This document shows, piece after piece, positions 8,599 to 16,956 of a DNA stretch of 64,000 bases (positions are counted from its first letter, which is position 1; the number at the start of each line of letters is the position of its first letter). This DNA comes from an alpha proteobacterium SCGC AAA536-G10 (GTDB taxonomy: Bacteria > Pseudomonadota > Alphaproteobacteria > Puniceispirillales > Marisalimonadaceae): the NCBI GenBank assembly GCA_000384615.1, contig ARQU01000007.1:1-64000 (forward strand). Direction: 5' to 3'. The notes below the pieces were generated by a model. That model had not been told where the DNA came from and did not search any database. It saw only the letters and a list, made by a program, of their open reading frames with translations. Both the position numbers and the translations under genes were made by a program.

Positions 8599-8881
8599 TA
8601 GACTTTCCCATATTTTTTTTAAATTCAGTAGCTAATTCAACTTTAAAAATTTCGTGAGTTACAGTATTTCTTGAAATCACGAGCCAACTTCTATCTCCTT
8701 GTTGATGAAACCAAAGTTCTTTATGCATTCCGGCAACATTTTCTCTGAGATATAGGTATTTGTAAAAATTATCTTCTGATTTTTCTTCATCCCATTTAGG
8801 TCTTTTCAATAGTGACGCATCACCCAAATAGATGAATTCACTAGCATCCCTTGGACCTAATAATGGGTGATCAATAATCAT
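8591..8881 (-). CDS. soxD: Sarcosine oxidase delta subunit SoxD with altered zinc site
   Basis: 96-residue delta subunit. Family pattern is clear: GPRDASEFIYLGDA near the start, YKYLYLRENVAGMHKELWFHQQGDRSWLVISRNTVTHEI near the end. In characterised SoxD the zinc is held by a Cys-Pro-x-Cys-Gly motif plus a His and a Cys in His-x-x-x-Cys. Here these positions read HPLLG and HQQGD, that is His, Leu, His and Asp, so at most a weakened site remains. The rest of the fold is conserved, so the protein is probably still a structural subunit. It overlaps soxA by 8 bases and follows soxB after 11 bases. Confidence 0.9.
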   Translation of the reverse strand: MIIDHPLLGPRDASEFIYLGDASLLKRPKWDEEKSEDNFYKYLYLRENVAGMHKELWFHQQGDRSWLVISRNTVTHEIFKVELATEFKKNMGKSND

Positions 8882-8892
8882 TAGTTTCTACT

Positions 8893-10143
8893 TTAATGTA
8901 AATTTGGTTGGGCTCCTTGACCTTTTTCGTCAATCATATAGCCATTTTTAAATCTATCTAATTGAAAGTTTTCAGATAGTGAATGAGAAGCACCTTTTGC
9001 AAGTAAATGAGCAAAACACCAGCCAGAAGCTGGGGTTGCTTTAAAGCCCCCATAACACCAACCCGCATTCAAATATAATCCTTTGATGTGAGTTTTATCT
9101 ATAATTGGAGAACCATCCATGCTCATATCCATAATACCTCCCCACATTCTTAAAAGTCTAGCCTTACCTATGGTAGGCATTAATGCTAAACCACCCTCAC
9201 AAACATCTTCTAACATATCCATCCCTCCTCTTTGCGCATAAGAGTTATATCCATCAATATCACCTCCAAAAACTAAGCCACCTTTGTCAGATTGTGATAT
9301 ATAAAAGTGCCCTGCTCCAAAAGTAATGACACCTGGAATAAAAGGCTTTAAACTTTCACTTACGAATGCTTGTAAAACATGGCTTTCTAATGGAAGGTTC
9401 ATATTAGCTTTAGACATTAATACACTTGACGATCCAGCTACAGCACAACCAATTTTATTGGCTAAAATATCACCCTTATTAGTCTCTACACCAATGCAGG
9501 TTCCAGATTTGATTTTGAACCCTGTAACTTCACAATTTTGTATGATATCTACACCTAATTCGTCTGCAGCATGAGCGTAACCCCATGCAACAGCGTCATG
9601 GCGGACTGAACCACCTCTTTTTTGGAAAAGACCTCCCTTAATTGGAAACCTCGCGTTGTCATAATCTAAAAAAGGATAAATTGATTTTATTTTATCAACA
9701 TCAAACAGCTCTGCATCTGCTCCATTAATTATCATAGAGTTACCTCGTCTTACAAAAGAATCCCTTTGCGCATCAGAATGAAAAACATTCAAAACTCCTC
9801 TTTGACTAACCATTGCATTATAGTTAATTTGATTTTCAAGTGTTTCCCATAATTTTAAGGAAAATTCGTAAAAGGCTTCATTTTCATTTAGTAGATAGTT
9901 TGATCGAATTATGGTCGTGTTGCGTCCAACGTTGCCTCCACCAATCCAGTTTTTTTCAAGCACTGCTATATTTTTAATTTTGAATTCTTTAGCTAAGTAA
10001 AAAGCTGTTGCCAGTCCGTGTCCACCACCACCAATAATAATCACATCATATTTTTTCTTTATCTCGGGGTTTTGCCATGTTTTTTTCCATCCTTTATTGT
10101 CATTTAAACCTTCTTTTAATATTTTAAGAACATTGTAATACAT
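8893..10143 (-). CDS. soxB: Sarcosine oxidase beta subunit SoxB
   Basis: 416-residue catalytic beta subunit, a DAO-family flavoprotein that binds FAD non-covalently and FMN covalently. The start is set at ATG 10143 (MYYNVLKILKEGLN), since the family begins with a short helix of this type; the ORF track's 22 extra N-terminal residues have no family counterpart. The GxGxxG motif reads YDVIIIGGGGHGLATAFYLA at about residue 32. VRHDAVAWGYA carries the histidine that anchors FMN in characterised enzymes. GWCYGGFKATPASGW near the end is the conserved C-terminal flavin contact. First gene of soxBDAG, divergent from the ABC transporter. Confidence 0.94.
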   Translation of the reverse strand: MYYNVLKILKEGLNDNKGWKKTWQNPEIKKKYDVIIIGGGGHGLATAFYLAKEFKIKNIAVLEKNWIGGGNVGRNTTIIRSNYLLNENEAFYEFSLKLWETLENQINYNAMVSQRGVLNVFHSDAQRDSFVRRGNSMIINGADAELFDVDKIKSIYPFLDYDNARFPIKGGLFQKRGGSVRHDAVAWGYAHAADELGVDIIQNCEVTGFKIKSGTCIGVETNKGDILANKIGCAVAGSSSVLMSKANMNLPLESHVLQAFVSESLKPFIPGVITFGAGHFYISQSDKGGLVFGGDIDGYNSYAQRGGMDMLEDVCEGGLALMPTIGKARLLRMWGGIMDMSMDGSPIIDKTHIKGLYLNAGWCYGGFKATPASGWCFAHLLAKGASHSLSENFQLDRFKNGYMIDEKGQGAQPNLH

Positions 10144-10179
10144 ATGGAAAATATCTTTTCTTTTTGGTAAATCTATAAT

Positions 10180-10196
10180 TAACCTACTAAAGGTTA
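10180..10196. promoter_or_regulatory. Weak dyad in the soxB / ABC-transporter divergent region
   Basis: TAACCT (10180-10185) and AGGTTA (10191-10196) form an inverted repeat with a 5-base centre, 37 bases upstream of soxB. It could be a shared operator for soxBDAG and the divergent transporter. Short arms in an AT-rich gap make this uncertain. Confidence 0.3.
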
Positions 10197-10286
10197 TTTT
10201 GCATAACAACTTAAAATTTGATTCGCTTAATAATATTATTTCTTTATAAAATTAAATGTATTTATAAAACAAAAGGGGAAACGTTT

Positions 10287-11465
10287 ATGAAAAAAATTCT
10301 AATTTCGTTAATACTATCAATTTTCCTTATTTTTCCAGCATTTGCAAAAAATGTGAAAATTGGAATTATTTTAGGATTTACAGGTCCTATTGAATCTTTA
10401 GCACCTGTGATGGCAAAAAGTGCTGAATTAGCTATTGAAGAAGTAAATAATTCAGGTAATTTTATGCATGGTAAAATTGAAGGTGTTAGAGCAGACTCTA
10501 CATGTGTTGACGCAGCAGCGGCTCAAGCTGCAGCAGAAAGATTAATAACTTCTGATAAAGTCAGTGCCATAATGGGCGCGGATTGCTCAGGAGTTACTAC
10601 AGCAGTTTTAAAAAATGTAGCAATGCCTAATGGTATAGTTATGATATCTCCTTCAGCAACTTCACCTGCTTTATCAACTGAACCTGATAACGGACTTTTC
10701 TTTAGAACCGCACCATCCGATGCTAGACAAGGCGAAGTAATAGCTGATTTATTAATAGAAAAAGGTTTTAAATCTGCTGCTTTGTCACATACTAACAATG
10801 ATTATGGAAAAGGCTTGGCAGCAAGTATTCAAAAAAACTTTATCTCAAGAGGCGGTAAAATTACTGTAACAGCAGCTCATGAAGATGGTAAAGCTGACTA
10901 CAGTGCAGAGGTTGCTGCATTAGCACAAGCAGGGGGTGACATCCTAATTGTAGCAGGTTATTTAGACCAAGGTGGAAAAGGAATAATTCAAACATCTCTA
11001 GATAATGGTGCTTTTGATAAATTCTTTTTACCAGATGGTATGATTGGTGATTCATTACCAAAAGCCATTGGTCCAGACCTTAATGGGTCAATAGGATCAG
11101 TCCCTGGAACAGACAGTCCTGGTGCTGCGAAATATTCTGAGCTAGCAAAAAAAGCAGGTTTTGAATCTGGACCTTATGGGCCAGAATCATACGATTCTGC
11201 AGCTTTAATTATGTTAGCAATGGAAAAGTCTAAATCTACTGTAAGTAATACTTTTAAAAAGAGTGTTATGGATGTAGCTAATGCACCTGGGGAAAAAATA
11301 TATCCTGGTGAGCTTGGAAAAGCATTAAAATTAATTAAAGCAGGTAAGGACATAGACTATGTTGGAGCAACTGCACTAGAACTTGTTGGATCAGGCGAGT
11401 CATCTGGAAGCTTTGCTGAAATCCTTATTGATAATGAGAAAACTAACAAAGTAAGTTATAGATAA
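10287..11465 (+). CDS. Branched-chain amino acid-type ABC transporter substrate-binding protein
   Basis: 392-residue periplasmic receptor of the LivJ/peripla_BP_6 family. True start is ATG 10287 (MKKILISLILSIFLIFPAFA), a clear signal peptide with cleavage after AFA, preceded by the ribosome site AAGGGGAAA; the ORF track adds 23 residues of leader. Mature start KNVKIGIILGFTGPIESLAP is typical, as are the GADCSGVT and FRTAPSDARQGEVIADLL loops and SHTNNDYGKGLA. It is followed by a terminator-like hairpin and then livG-F-H-M. Divergence from soxBDAG suggests the ligand may be sarcosine or another small methylated amino compound; this is inference, the family also takes leucine, amides and urea. 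Confidence 0.92.
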   Translation: MKKILISLILSIFLIFPAFAKNVKIGIILGFTGPIESLAPVMAKSAELAIEEVNNSGNFMHGKIEGVRADSTCVDAAAAQAAAERLITSDKVSAIMGADCSGVTTAVLKNVAMPNGIVMISPSATSPALSTEPDNGLFFRTAPSDARQGEVIADLLIEKGFKSAALSHTNNDYGKGLAASIQKNFISRGGKITVTAAHEDGKADYSAEVAALAQAGGDILIVAGYLDQGGKGIIQTSLDNGAFDKFFLPDGMIGDSLPKAIGPDLNGSIGSVPGTDSPGAAKYSELAKKAGFESGPYGPESYDSAALIMLAMEKSKSTVSNTFKKSVMDVANAPGEKIYPGELGKALKLIKAGKDIDYVGATALELVGSGESSGSFAEILIDNEKTNKVSYR

Positions 11466-11470
11466 AGTAA

Positions 11471-11504
11471 AAAGGCTTAAGACACAATCTTAAGCCTTTT
11501 TTCT
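11471..11504 (+). terminator. Terminator-like hairpin between binding protein and livG
   Basis: AAAGGCTTAAG (11471-11481) pairs with CTTAAGCCTTT (11489-11499), an 11-bp perfect stem with a 7-base loop followed by a T run. It begins 5 bases after the binding-protein stop and ends about 10 bases before the livG start. It looks like a rho-independent terminator; read-through would be needed to express livGFHM unless a promoter lies inside. Confidence 0.85.
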
Positions 11505-11514
11505 GGTTATATAT

Positions 11515-12270
11515 ATGCTTTCGATAAATAATCTTTACAAAAGTTTTGGTGGTATACAAGCCATAAACAATGTTTCGTTAAACATTGAAAAATCCACAGT
11601 TACAGCACTTATTGGTCCTAATGGAGCTGGAAAAACAACTTTATTTAATATTATTAATGGTTCTATTAAACCTGATTCAGGAAGTATAAAACTTGAAAAT
11701 ATAGATATAACTAGTTATGAACCTCATCAACTTTTTAACCTTGGTATACTTAGAACCTTCCAGATAGCTCATGAATTTGCATCTCTAACAGTTAGAGATA
11801 ATTTGATGATGGTACCACCTAATCAAATAGGTGAATCAATAATAAATACATGGTTCAGACAAAATAAAATAAAACAAGAAGAACAAAAGATTTTGGAAAA
11901 AACAAATGATGTTTTAGATTTTTTACAATTAAAACATATTGCAAATGAATATGCTGGCAATCTTTCTGGAGGACAAAAAAAATTATTAGAGTTAGGAAGA
12001 ACAATGATGGTAAGACCAAAAATAGTTCTCCTTGATGAAGTAGGCGCCGGCGTAAATCGCACTTTGTTAAACACAATTGGCGACGCCATATTAAGACTTA
12101 ACAAGGAGTTAAATTATACTTTTTTCATGATTGAACATGATATAGATTTTATAAGTAGATTATGTGACCCAGTTATTGTAATGGCTGAAGGATCCATCTT
12201 AATGACAGATGAAATATCAAAAATACGAAAAAATGAAGAAGTTATAGAAGTTTATCTAGGTAAAAATTAA
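11515..12270 (+). CDS. livG: ABC transporter ATP-binding protein LivG-like
   Basis: 251-residue ATPase of the branched-chain amino acid ABC family. Motifs: Walker A GPNGAGKTT near residue 34, Q-loop region RTFQIAHEF, signature LSGGQKKLLELGR, Walker B IVLLDEVGAGV and switch histidine IEHD. LivG-type rather than LivF-type on the RTFQ and MIEHD segments. Start ATG 11515 lies only about 10 bases after the hairpin, with no clear Shine-Dalgarno sequence, so translation initiation may depend on the hairpin being open or processed. Gene order G-F-H-M places both ATPases before the permeases. Confidence 0.92.
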   Translation: MLSINNLYKSFGGIQAINNVSLNIEKSTVTALIGPNGAGKTTLFNIINGSIKPDSGSIKLENIDITSYEPHQLFNLGILRTFQIAHEFASLTVRDNLMMVPPNQIGESIINTWFRQNKIKQEEQKILEKTNDVLDFLQLKHIANEYAGNLSGGQKKLLELGRTMMVRPKIVLLDEVGAGVNRTLLNTIGDAILRLNKELNYTFFMIEHDIDFISRLCDPVIVMAEGSILMTDEISKIRKNEEVIEVYLGKN

Positions 12271-12288
12271 ATGAATAATATTTAAGCT

Positions 12289-12993
12289 ATGTACTTACTA
12301 TTTGGGGAAAATATAACTTGTGGGTATGGATCGGTTGATATTCTTTTTAACTGCGATGTCGGCGTTAATAAAGGAGAGATATCGTCAATAGTCGGTCCTA
12401 ATGGTGCAGGAAAGTCAACAGCTATGAAAGCACTATTTGGACTATTACCCATAAAACAAGGAAAGATTATTTTAGACGGTGAAGACATAACTAATATACC
12501 GCCTCAGCAACGAGTTCTAAAAGGAATGGGTTTCGTTCCACAAACTAACAATATATTTCCTTCATTAACAGTTGAAGAAAACTTGGAAATGGGTGCATTT
12601 GTTGAACAACATGATTGTAAAAAAATGCTAGAATATATTTATGAACTCTTTCCTGTTTTAAAAGATAAACAATATCAGTTGGCCGGTGAATTATCTGGTG
12701 GTCAGAGACAACAAGTTGCAGTAGGAAGAGCTTTAATGACCAAACCTAAAGTATTAATGTTGGATGAACCCTCAGCTGGGGTTTCTCCAATTATTATGGA
12801 AGGATTATTTAACAAAGTTACCGAAATAGCTAATCAAGGAACTGCAGTTTTAATGGTTGAACAAAATGCAAAACAAGCTTTAAAAATTTCTGATTTGGGT
12901 TTTGTTTTAAATCAAGGAAAAAACCTTTTTACAGATACTGGAAATTCACTTTTAGAAAATAAAGAAGTTCGACAAGCTTTTTTAGGAGGTTAG
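12289..12993 (+). CDS. livF: ABC transporter ATP-binding protein LivF-like
   Basis: 234-residue second ATPase of the transporter. Walker A GPNGAGKST, Q-loop FVPQTNNIFPSLTVEENLEMG (typical of LivF), signature LSGGQRQQVAVGRAL, Walker B VLMLDEPSAGVSP, and a switch region MVEQN where LivF proteins have the Q-N form. Length normal. The gap from livG is 18 bases. Its last codons contain the AGGAGG ribosome site of livH. Confidence 0.92.
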   Translation: MYLLFGENITCGYGSVDILFNCDVGVNKGEISSIVGPNGAGKSTAMKALFGLLPIKQGKIILDGEDITNIPPQQRVLKGMGFVPQTNNIFPSLTVEENLEMGAFVEQHDCKKMLEYIYELFPVLKDKQYQLAGELSGGQRQQVAVGRALMTKPKVLMLDEPSAGVSPIIMEGLFNKVTEIANQGTAVLMVEQNAKQALKISDLGFVLNQGKNLFTDTGNSLLENKEVRQAFLGG

Positions 12994-12999
12994 ATTTCG

Positions 13000-14010
13000 A
13001 TGGATTTTCTAAATGGAATTACATTAATATCAAACTATATACTAATACCAGGTCTAACTTATGGTAGTCAACTAGCGCTCGGTGCATTAGGCATAACAAT
13101 AGTTTATAGCGTTCTCAGATTTTCTAATTTTGCACATGGTGAATTTATGTCATTTGGTGCTATGACTTCAATCCTTTTATGCTGGTTATTTCTAAGTCTT
13201 GAGATAAACTTAAATCCCTTGCCAACAGCGATTATAGTTTTGCCATTTGCAATTATAATTACAATTTTTTATTGCATATTGGTGGATAAAATAATTTTTA
13301 AATTTTATCGGCGACAAAACTCAAAGAGTGTAATTAATTTAATTGTTTCTATTGGTGTAATGTTTTTTACAGGTGGATTAATTAGGTTCATAATAGGACC
13401 TGGTGATAAAAATTTCTTTGATGGCGAAAGATTTATTTTAAAGGCGAAAACCTTTAAAAACTATACGGGGTTAAGCGAAGGATTAGCATTAAAAACAACA
13501 CAAGGTATAACAATAGTTTTAAGCATAATTTTAGTTGTTTTACTTTTTTGGTTTTTAAATAAAACAAAAACTGGGAAATCTATGAGAGCTTATTCTGATA
13601 ATAAGGAATTAGCTTTATTATCTGGAATTAATCCAGAAAAGGTTGTTTTAATCACGTGGATAATAACTGGAACCTTAGCTTGTGTGGCAGGTACTCTTTA
13701 TGGCCTTGATAAAAGCTATAAACCTTTTACATATCTACATTTAGTTCTGCCAATTTTTTCTGCAGCCATCGTAGGTGGAGTTGGTAATCCTGTAGGTGCA
13801 ATTATAGGCGGGTTCGTGATAGCATTTTCTGAATTAATAGTAACATTTGCATACAAAAAAATATTTTTTTATTTTCTTCCTAATTATTTAGTTCCAGATG
13901 GATTGTTACAAATACTCTCAACCGATTACAAAATAGCTATTTCTTTTATAATTTTAGTTTTAGTTTTATTAATAAGACCAACAGGAATTTATAAAGGTAA
14001 AATAATTTAA
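13000..14010 (+). CDS. livH: ABC transporter permease LivH-like
   Basis: 336-residue inner-membrane permease with about eight helices. Family marks are YGSQLALGALGITIVYSVLRFSNFAHGEFM near the N terminus, GKSMRAYSDNKELALLSGINPEKV (the coupling loop to the ATPase), and AAIVGGVGNPVGAIIGGFVIAFSE near the C terminus. Slightly longer than common LivH (about 300). Start at ATG 13000 has a strong AGGAGG site 10 bases upstream inside livF. Confidence 0.92.
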   Translation: MDFLNGITLISNYILIPGLTYGSQLALGALGITIVYSVLRFSNFAHGEFMSFGAMTSILLCWLFLSLEINLNPLPTAIIVLPFAIIITIFYCILVDKIIFKFYRRQNSKSVINLIVSIGVMFFTGGLIRFIIGPGDKNFFDGERFILKAKTFKNYTGLSEGLALKTTQGITIVLSIILVVLLFWFLNKTKTGKSMRAYSDNKELALLSGINPEKVVLITWIITGTLACVAGTLYGLDKSYKPFTYLHLVLPIFSAAIVGGVGNPVGAIIGGFVIAFSELIVTFAYKKIFFYFLPNYLVPDGLLQILSTDYKIAISFIILVLVLLIRPTGIYKGKII

Positions 14011-14020
14011 AATTTTAGAT

Positions 14021-15334
14021 ATGAAAAATAGATCACGGACACAAATTTTATATTTTTTAATGGCAATAATTTTATTTGCAGTTGGAATATTTCAAAGTTG
14101 GAACGTAGCATTAACGATATTTAATTTATGCCTTATATCTTCAATAATGACCCTTGGCATTAATGTTCAGTGGGGCAACGCAGGAATTGTCAACTTTGGT
14201 GTCATGGGCTTTGCTGCATTAGGTGGCCTTGCTAACATAATCATTTCAATGCCTCCAACAAGCAATGCATGGGAAACAGGAGGAAACTTTATAATAATTG
14301 GTTTGATGATATTTGTTTTATCAATTATTTTTTCTGTATTTATGTTCAAAAGGGTTAATTTAAACAAAAGAATAAAATACTTAATTTCTTTTTTAATAAT
14401 ATTTGTAGGTTACGTTATAATGAGGTTAATAGTTGACTCTCCAATAGAACAAATAGAATCCATTGAACCTGCAAAAACGGGTTACTTAGGTGGATTTAAT
14501 CTTCCTGTAATCATATCTTGGCCTTTAGGAGGATTGTTAGCAGCTTTTGCTGCTTTTATAATTGGTAAAATATCTCTTGGGTTGAGATCAGACTATCTAG
14601 CAATAGCAACTCTTGGTATCTCAGAGATTATTATTTATATTTTAAAAAATGAAGATTGGTTATCAAGAGGGGTTAAAAATGTTAACGGATTGCCAAGACC
14701 CGTTCCTTACGAAATTGAATTACAATCAAGAGAATGGGTGTTAGAAACTGCAAATATATTAAAGATTCCACTTCCAGAAGTTTCTTCAATTTTAGTTAAA
14801 CTATCATACTCTGTGTTATTCCTTTTAGTGTTATTAGTAATTTTATACTTGCTTCAAATAGCTGTTAAGTCCCCATGGGGTAGAATGATGAGGGCCATAA
14901 GGGATAATGAGGTTTCAGCTAATGCTATGGGAAAAGATATTAAGAAAAGGCATTTGCAAGTTTTTATAATTGGATCTGCTATAGTTGGAATTGCAGGAGC
15001 AATGTTAACAACACTCGACGGACAGTTTACACCTGTTTCTTATCAACCTTTAAGGTATACTTTTTTAATTTGGATCATGGTAATTGTTGGTGGATCTGGC
15101 AATAACTTTGGATCCATAATAGGAGCATTTTTAATTTGGTTTTTTTGGATACAGTCTGAACCACTGGGTTTATGGCTTTTATCATTCATAACGTCATACA
15201 TATCTGATACAAATCTTGTTAAGAGCCATCTTCTAGAAAATGCAGCTCATATACGGCTAATGTTTATGGGCATGATATTACTAGTAACTCTAAGATTCGC
15301 ACCTAAAGGACTTATCCCTGAAGTGAAGAGATGA
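14021..15334 (+). CDS. livM: ABC transporter permease LivM-like
   Basis: 437-residue second permease. Marks: LGINVQWGNAGIVNFGVMGFAALGG, SDYLAIATLGISEII, the coupling loop GRMMRAIRDNEVSANAMGKDIKKRHLQVF, and GGSGNNFGSIIGAFLIW. It is longer than typical LivM because of a roughly 60-residue insertion with two extra helices between residues 95 and 170, a form seen in some marine alphaproteobacterial transporters as far as I recall. It overlaps the next gene by four bases (ATGA). Confidence 0.92.
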   Translation: MKNRSRTQILYFLMAIILFAVGIFQSWNVALTIFNLCLISSIMTLGINVQWGNAGIVNFGVMGFAALGGLANIIISMPPTSNAWETGGNFIIIGLMIFVLSIIFSVFMFKRVNLNKRIKYLISFLIIFVGYVIMRLIVDSPIEQIESIEPAKTGYLGGFNLPVIISWPLGGLLAAFAAFIIGKISLGLRSDYLAIATLGISEIIIYILKNEDWLSRGVKNVNGLPRPVPYEIELQSREWVLETANILKIPLPEVSSILVKLSYSVLFLLVLLVILYLLQIAVKSPWGRMMRAIRDNEVSANAMGKDIKKRHLQVFIIGSAIVGIAGAMLTTLDGQFTPVSYQPLRYTFLIWIMVIVGGSGNNFGSIIGAFLIWFFWIQSEPLGLWLLSFITSYISDTNLVKSHLLENAAHIRLMFMGMILLVTLRFAPKGLIPEVKR

Positions 15335-16194
15335 ATAATAAAATAGTAATAGAAAATCTAAAGAACAATTTGATTAAAATTTTATTTTTTTTATTTTTTT
15401 TAAAAATAAATCCTTGTGTTGCAAAAGAAACACTAACTTTAGATTATAATAATATAAAGGTGTTTCTTGAAGGTAATTTTATTCAAGGCGGATTGGTTAA
15501 AGGTAAAATTGACAGTAATATAAGTGTTAGATTTAAAGAACGATTACTCAGAAAAACATCAAAAGGGTTTTTTGTAATTGGCTTTGGAAGAGATCATCCT
15601 AAAATCGCCAATCTATCAATAAAAATTAACCAAAATTGGATTTCTAAAACTCTTAATATAAAAAAAAGAATTTATAAAACTCAAATGATAAATGGCCTTG
15701 AAAAAAAAATGGTTACTCCTCCAAAATCTTTTTATGAAAGGATCATCAGAGAAAATAAAGCTATTAAAAACATTCGAAATTTGAATAGTGATATAGATTT
15801 TATTTTTGAAGAGTTCAATTGGCCTGCAAAAGGGATAATTTCAGGTGTGTTTGGAAGCCAACGAATACTAAATGGTAAACCTAAACGTCCTCACTATGGT
15901 ATTGATATAGCAGCAAAAAAAGGTACTTCTGTATTGGCACCAATAGAATCAATAGTAAGAATGGCAGAGAAAGATTTGTATTACACCGGTGGAACTATAA
16001 TGTTAGACCATGGTCATGGAGTTACATCTGTATACTCACATCTATCATTGATAAATGTAAATGTTGGAGACAAAGTTAAAAAAGGTCAAAAAATTGGTGA
16101 AATTGGATCTACTGGGAGATCTACTGGTCCACATTTAGATTGGCGTATTAACTGGTTTTTAGAACGTTTAGACCCCGCGTTGTTAGTACCGTAA
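15331..16194 (+). CDS. M23 family metallopeptidase (LytM domain), exported
   Basis: 287-residue exported peptidoglycan endopeptidase. A signal-anchor (NLIKILFFLFFLKINPCVA) is followed by a beta-rich region of about 130 residues, then a C-terminal LytM domain. Zinc ligands are visible: His and Asp in HYGIDIAA, and the final His in GPHLDWRI, with the catalytic YSHLS histidine. No coiled coil, so it is not EnvC-like; the architecture matches stand-alone M23 enzymes that cut cross-links. It overlaps livM by four bases, an unexpected partner for a cell-wall enzyme, and probably uses the transporter's transcript. It ends before the rplU promoter. Confidence 0.9.
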   Translation: MNNKIVIENLKNNLIKILFFLFFLKINPCVAKETLTLDYNNIKVFLEGNFIQGGLVKGKIDSNISVRFKERLLRKTSKGFFVIGFGRDHPKIANLSIKINQNWISKTLNIKKRIYKTQMINGLEKKMVTPPKSFYERIIRENKAIKNIRNLNSDIDFIFEEFNWPAKGIISGVFGSQRILNGKPKRPHYGIDIAAKKGTSVLAPIESIVRMAEKDLYYTGGTIMLDHGHGVTSVYSHLSLINVNVGDKVKKGQKIGEIGSTGRSTGPHLDWRINWFLERLDPALLVP

Positions 16195-16243
16195 AATTAC
16201 CTTTAATAATAGCATCTTAACTATTTACTATTAATCTAAAAGC

Positions 16244-16271
16244 TTGACAGATTGTTGTTTCGAGCTATATT
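16244..16271 (+). promoter_or_regulatory. Sigma70 promoter of rplU-rpmA
   Basis: TTGACA at 16244-16249, 16-base spacer, TATATT at 16266-16271, followed by a CCG-containing stretch. This is the best promoter match in the window and predicts an untranslated leader of about 75 bases before rplU, room for the autoregulation known for ribosomal operons. The rest of the 157-base gap holds nothing else I can identify. Confidence 0.7.
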
Positions 16272-16351
16272 CCGTTAGCGATTTATAAGTAAATTTAATA
16301 TTCATAAACTTATTATATAAATAAAATAATTTTAATAATCGGAATAGTTAA

Positions 16352-16945
16352 ATGTATGCAGTAGTTAAAACCGGTGGAAAACAATATCGCGTTGAAAAAG
16401 AAGATGTGGTTTTAGTTGAAAAATTAAACGCAAATGACGGAGATCAAGTTGTTCTCAGTAACGTGCTAATGATTGGCGAAGGTAAAAAAGTTACATTAGG
16501 TAACCCTATGATAAATGATGCTGCAGTTATGGCTAAAGTAGTTAGGCAAACTCGTGGCCCAAAAATAACTATGATTTATAAGAGAAGAAGAAAAAATAGT
16601 CGTAGAAAACAAGGTCATAAACAAGATCTAACACTTCTCAAAATTATTGATATCGCTGAAAAAGGTGGATCGAAGCTTACTCCGAAAAAAGCTTCCACTA
16701 AGCCAACAGTTTCAAAAGTTAAAACTGAAACGAAAGATGAACCGTTAGTAACTAAGCCGAAGGTAACAAAGCCTAAAGTTGAAACTAAAGCTAAAACAGC
16801 CGTAACTAAGTCACCAGATAAAATAATAAAAGCTGAAAATAAAAATAAAACAGTGGCGGCCAAGTCAAAGGAAAAAAAAGTTACAGGTCAAGCTAAAACT
16901 AAAGCAGCAACGAAAATTAAAAAATCAACTACTAAAGATAAGTAA
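16352..16945 (+). CDS. rplU: Ribosomal protein bL21 with long basic tail
   Basis: Large-subunit protein L21, which binds 23S rRNA near L20. Residues 1 to about 101 are the standard domain (MYAVVKTGGKQYRVEKEDVV at the start, RRRKNSRRKQGHKQ and LTLLKIIDI at the end). Usual length is about 103; here another 95 residues follow, made almost only of Lys, Thr, Ala, Val, Pro, Ser and Glu with loose repeats such as TKPKV and KTKAATK. The tail is low-complexity and presumably disordered. Extended L21 tails are known in other alphaproteobacteria. Followed by rpmA after 11 bases. Confidence 0.95.
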   Translation: MYAVVKTGGKQYRVEKEDVVLVEKLNANDGDQVVLSNVLMIGEGKKVTLGNPMINDAAVMAKVVRQTRGPKITMIYKRRRKNSRRKQGHKQDLTLLKIIDIAEKGGSKLTPKKASTKPTVSKVKTETKDEPLVTKPKVTKPKVETKAKTAVTKSPDKIIKAENKNKTVAAKSKEKKVTGQAKTKAATKIKKSTTKDK

Positions 16946-16956
16946 AGGATTTATAG

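Noticed and set aside
10144-10209. 22-residue N-terminal extension of soxB
   Set aside because: SoxB normally starts with the helix seen at MYYNVLKILKEGL; the extension crosses the promoter gap and looks like non-coding sequence.
10218-10286. 23-residue N-terminal extension of the binding protein
   Set aside because: Signal peptide and ribosome site (AAGGGGAAA) both point to ATG 10287.
16615-16863. 82-aa minus-strand ORF under the rplU tail
   Set aside because: Low-complexity antisense product of the Lys/Thr repeats.
16658-16940. L21 tail as a separate downstream gene or tandem DNA repeat
   Set aside because: The frame is continuous with rplU, and the repeats are at the level of composition, not exact DNA units.
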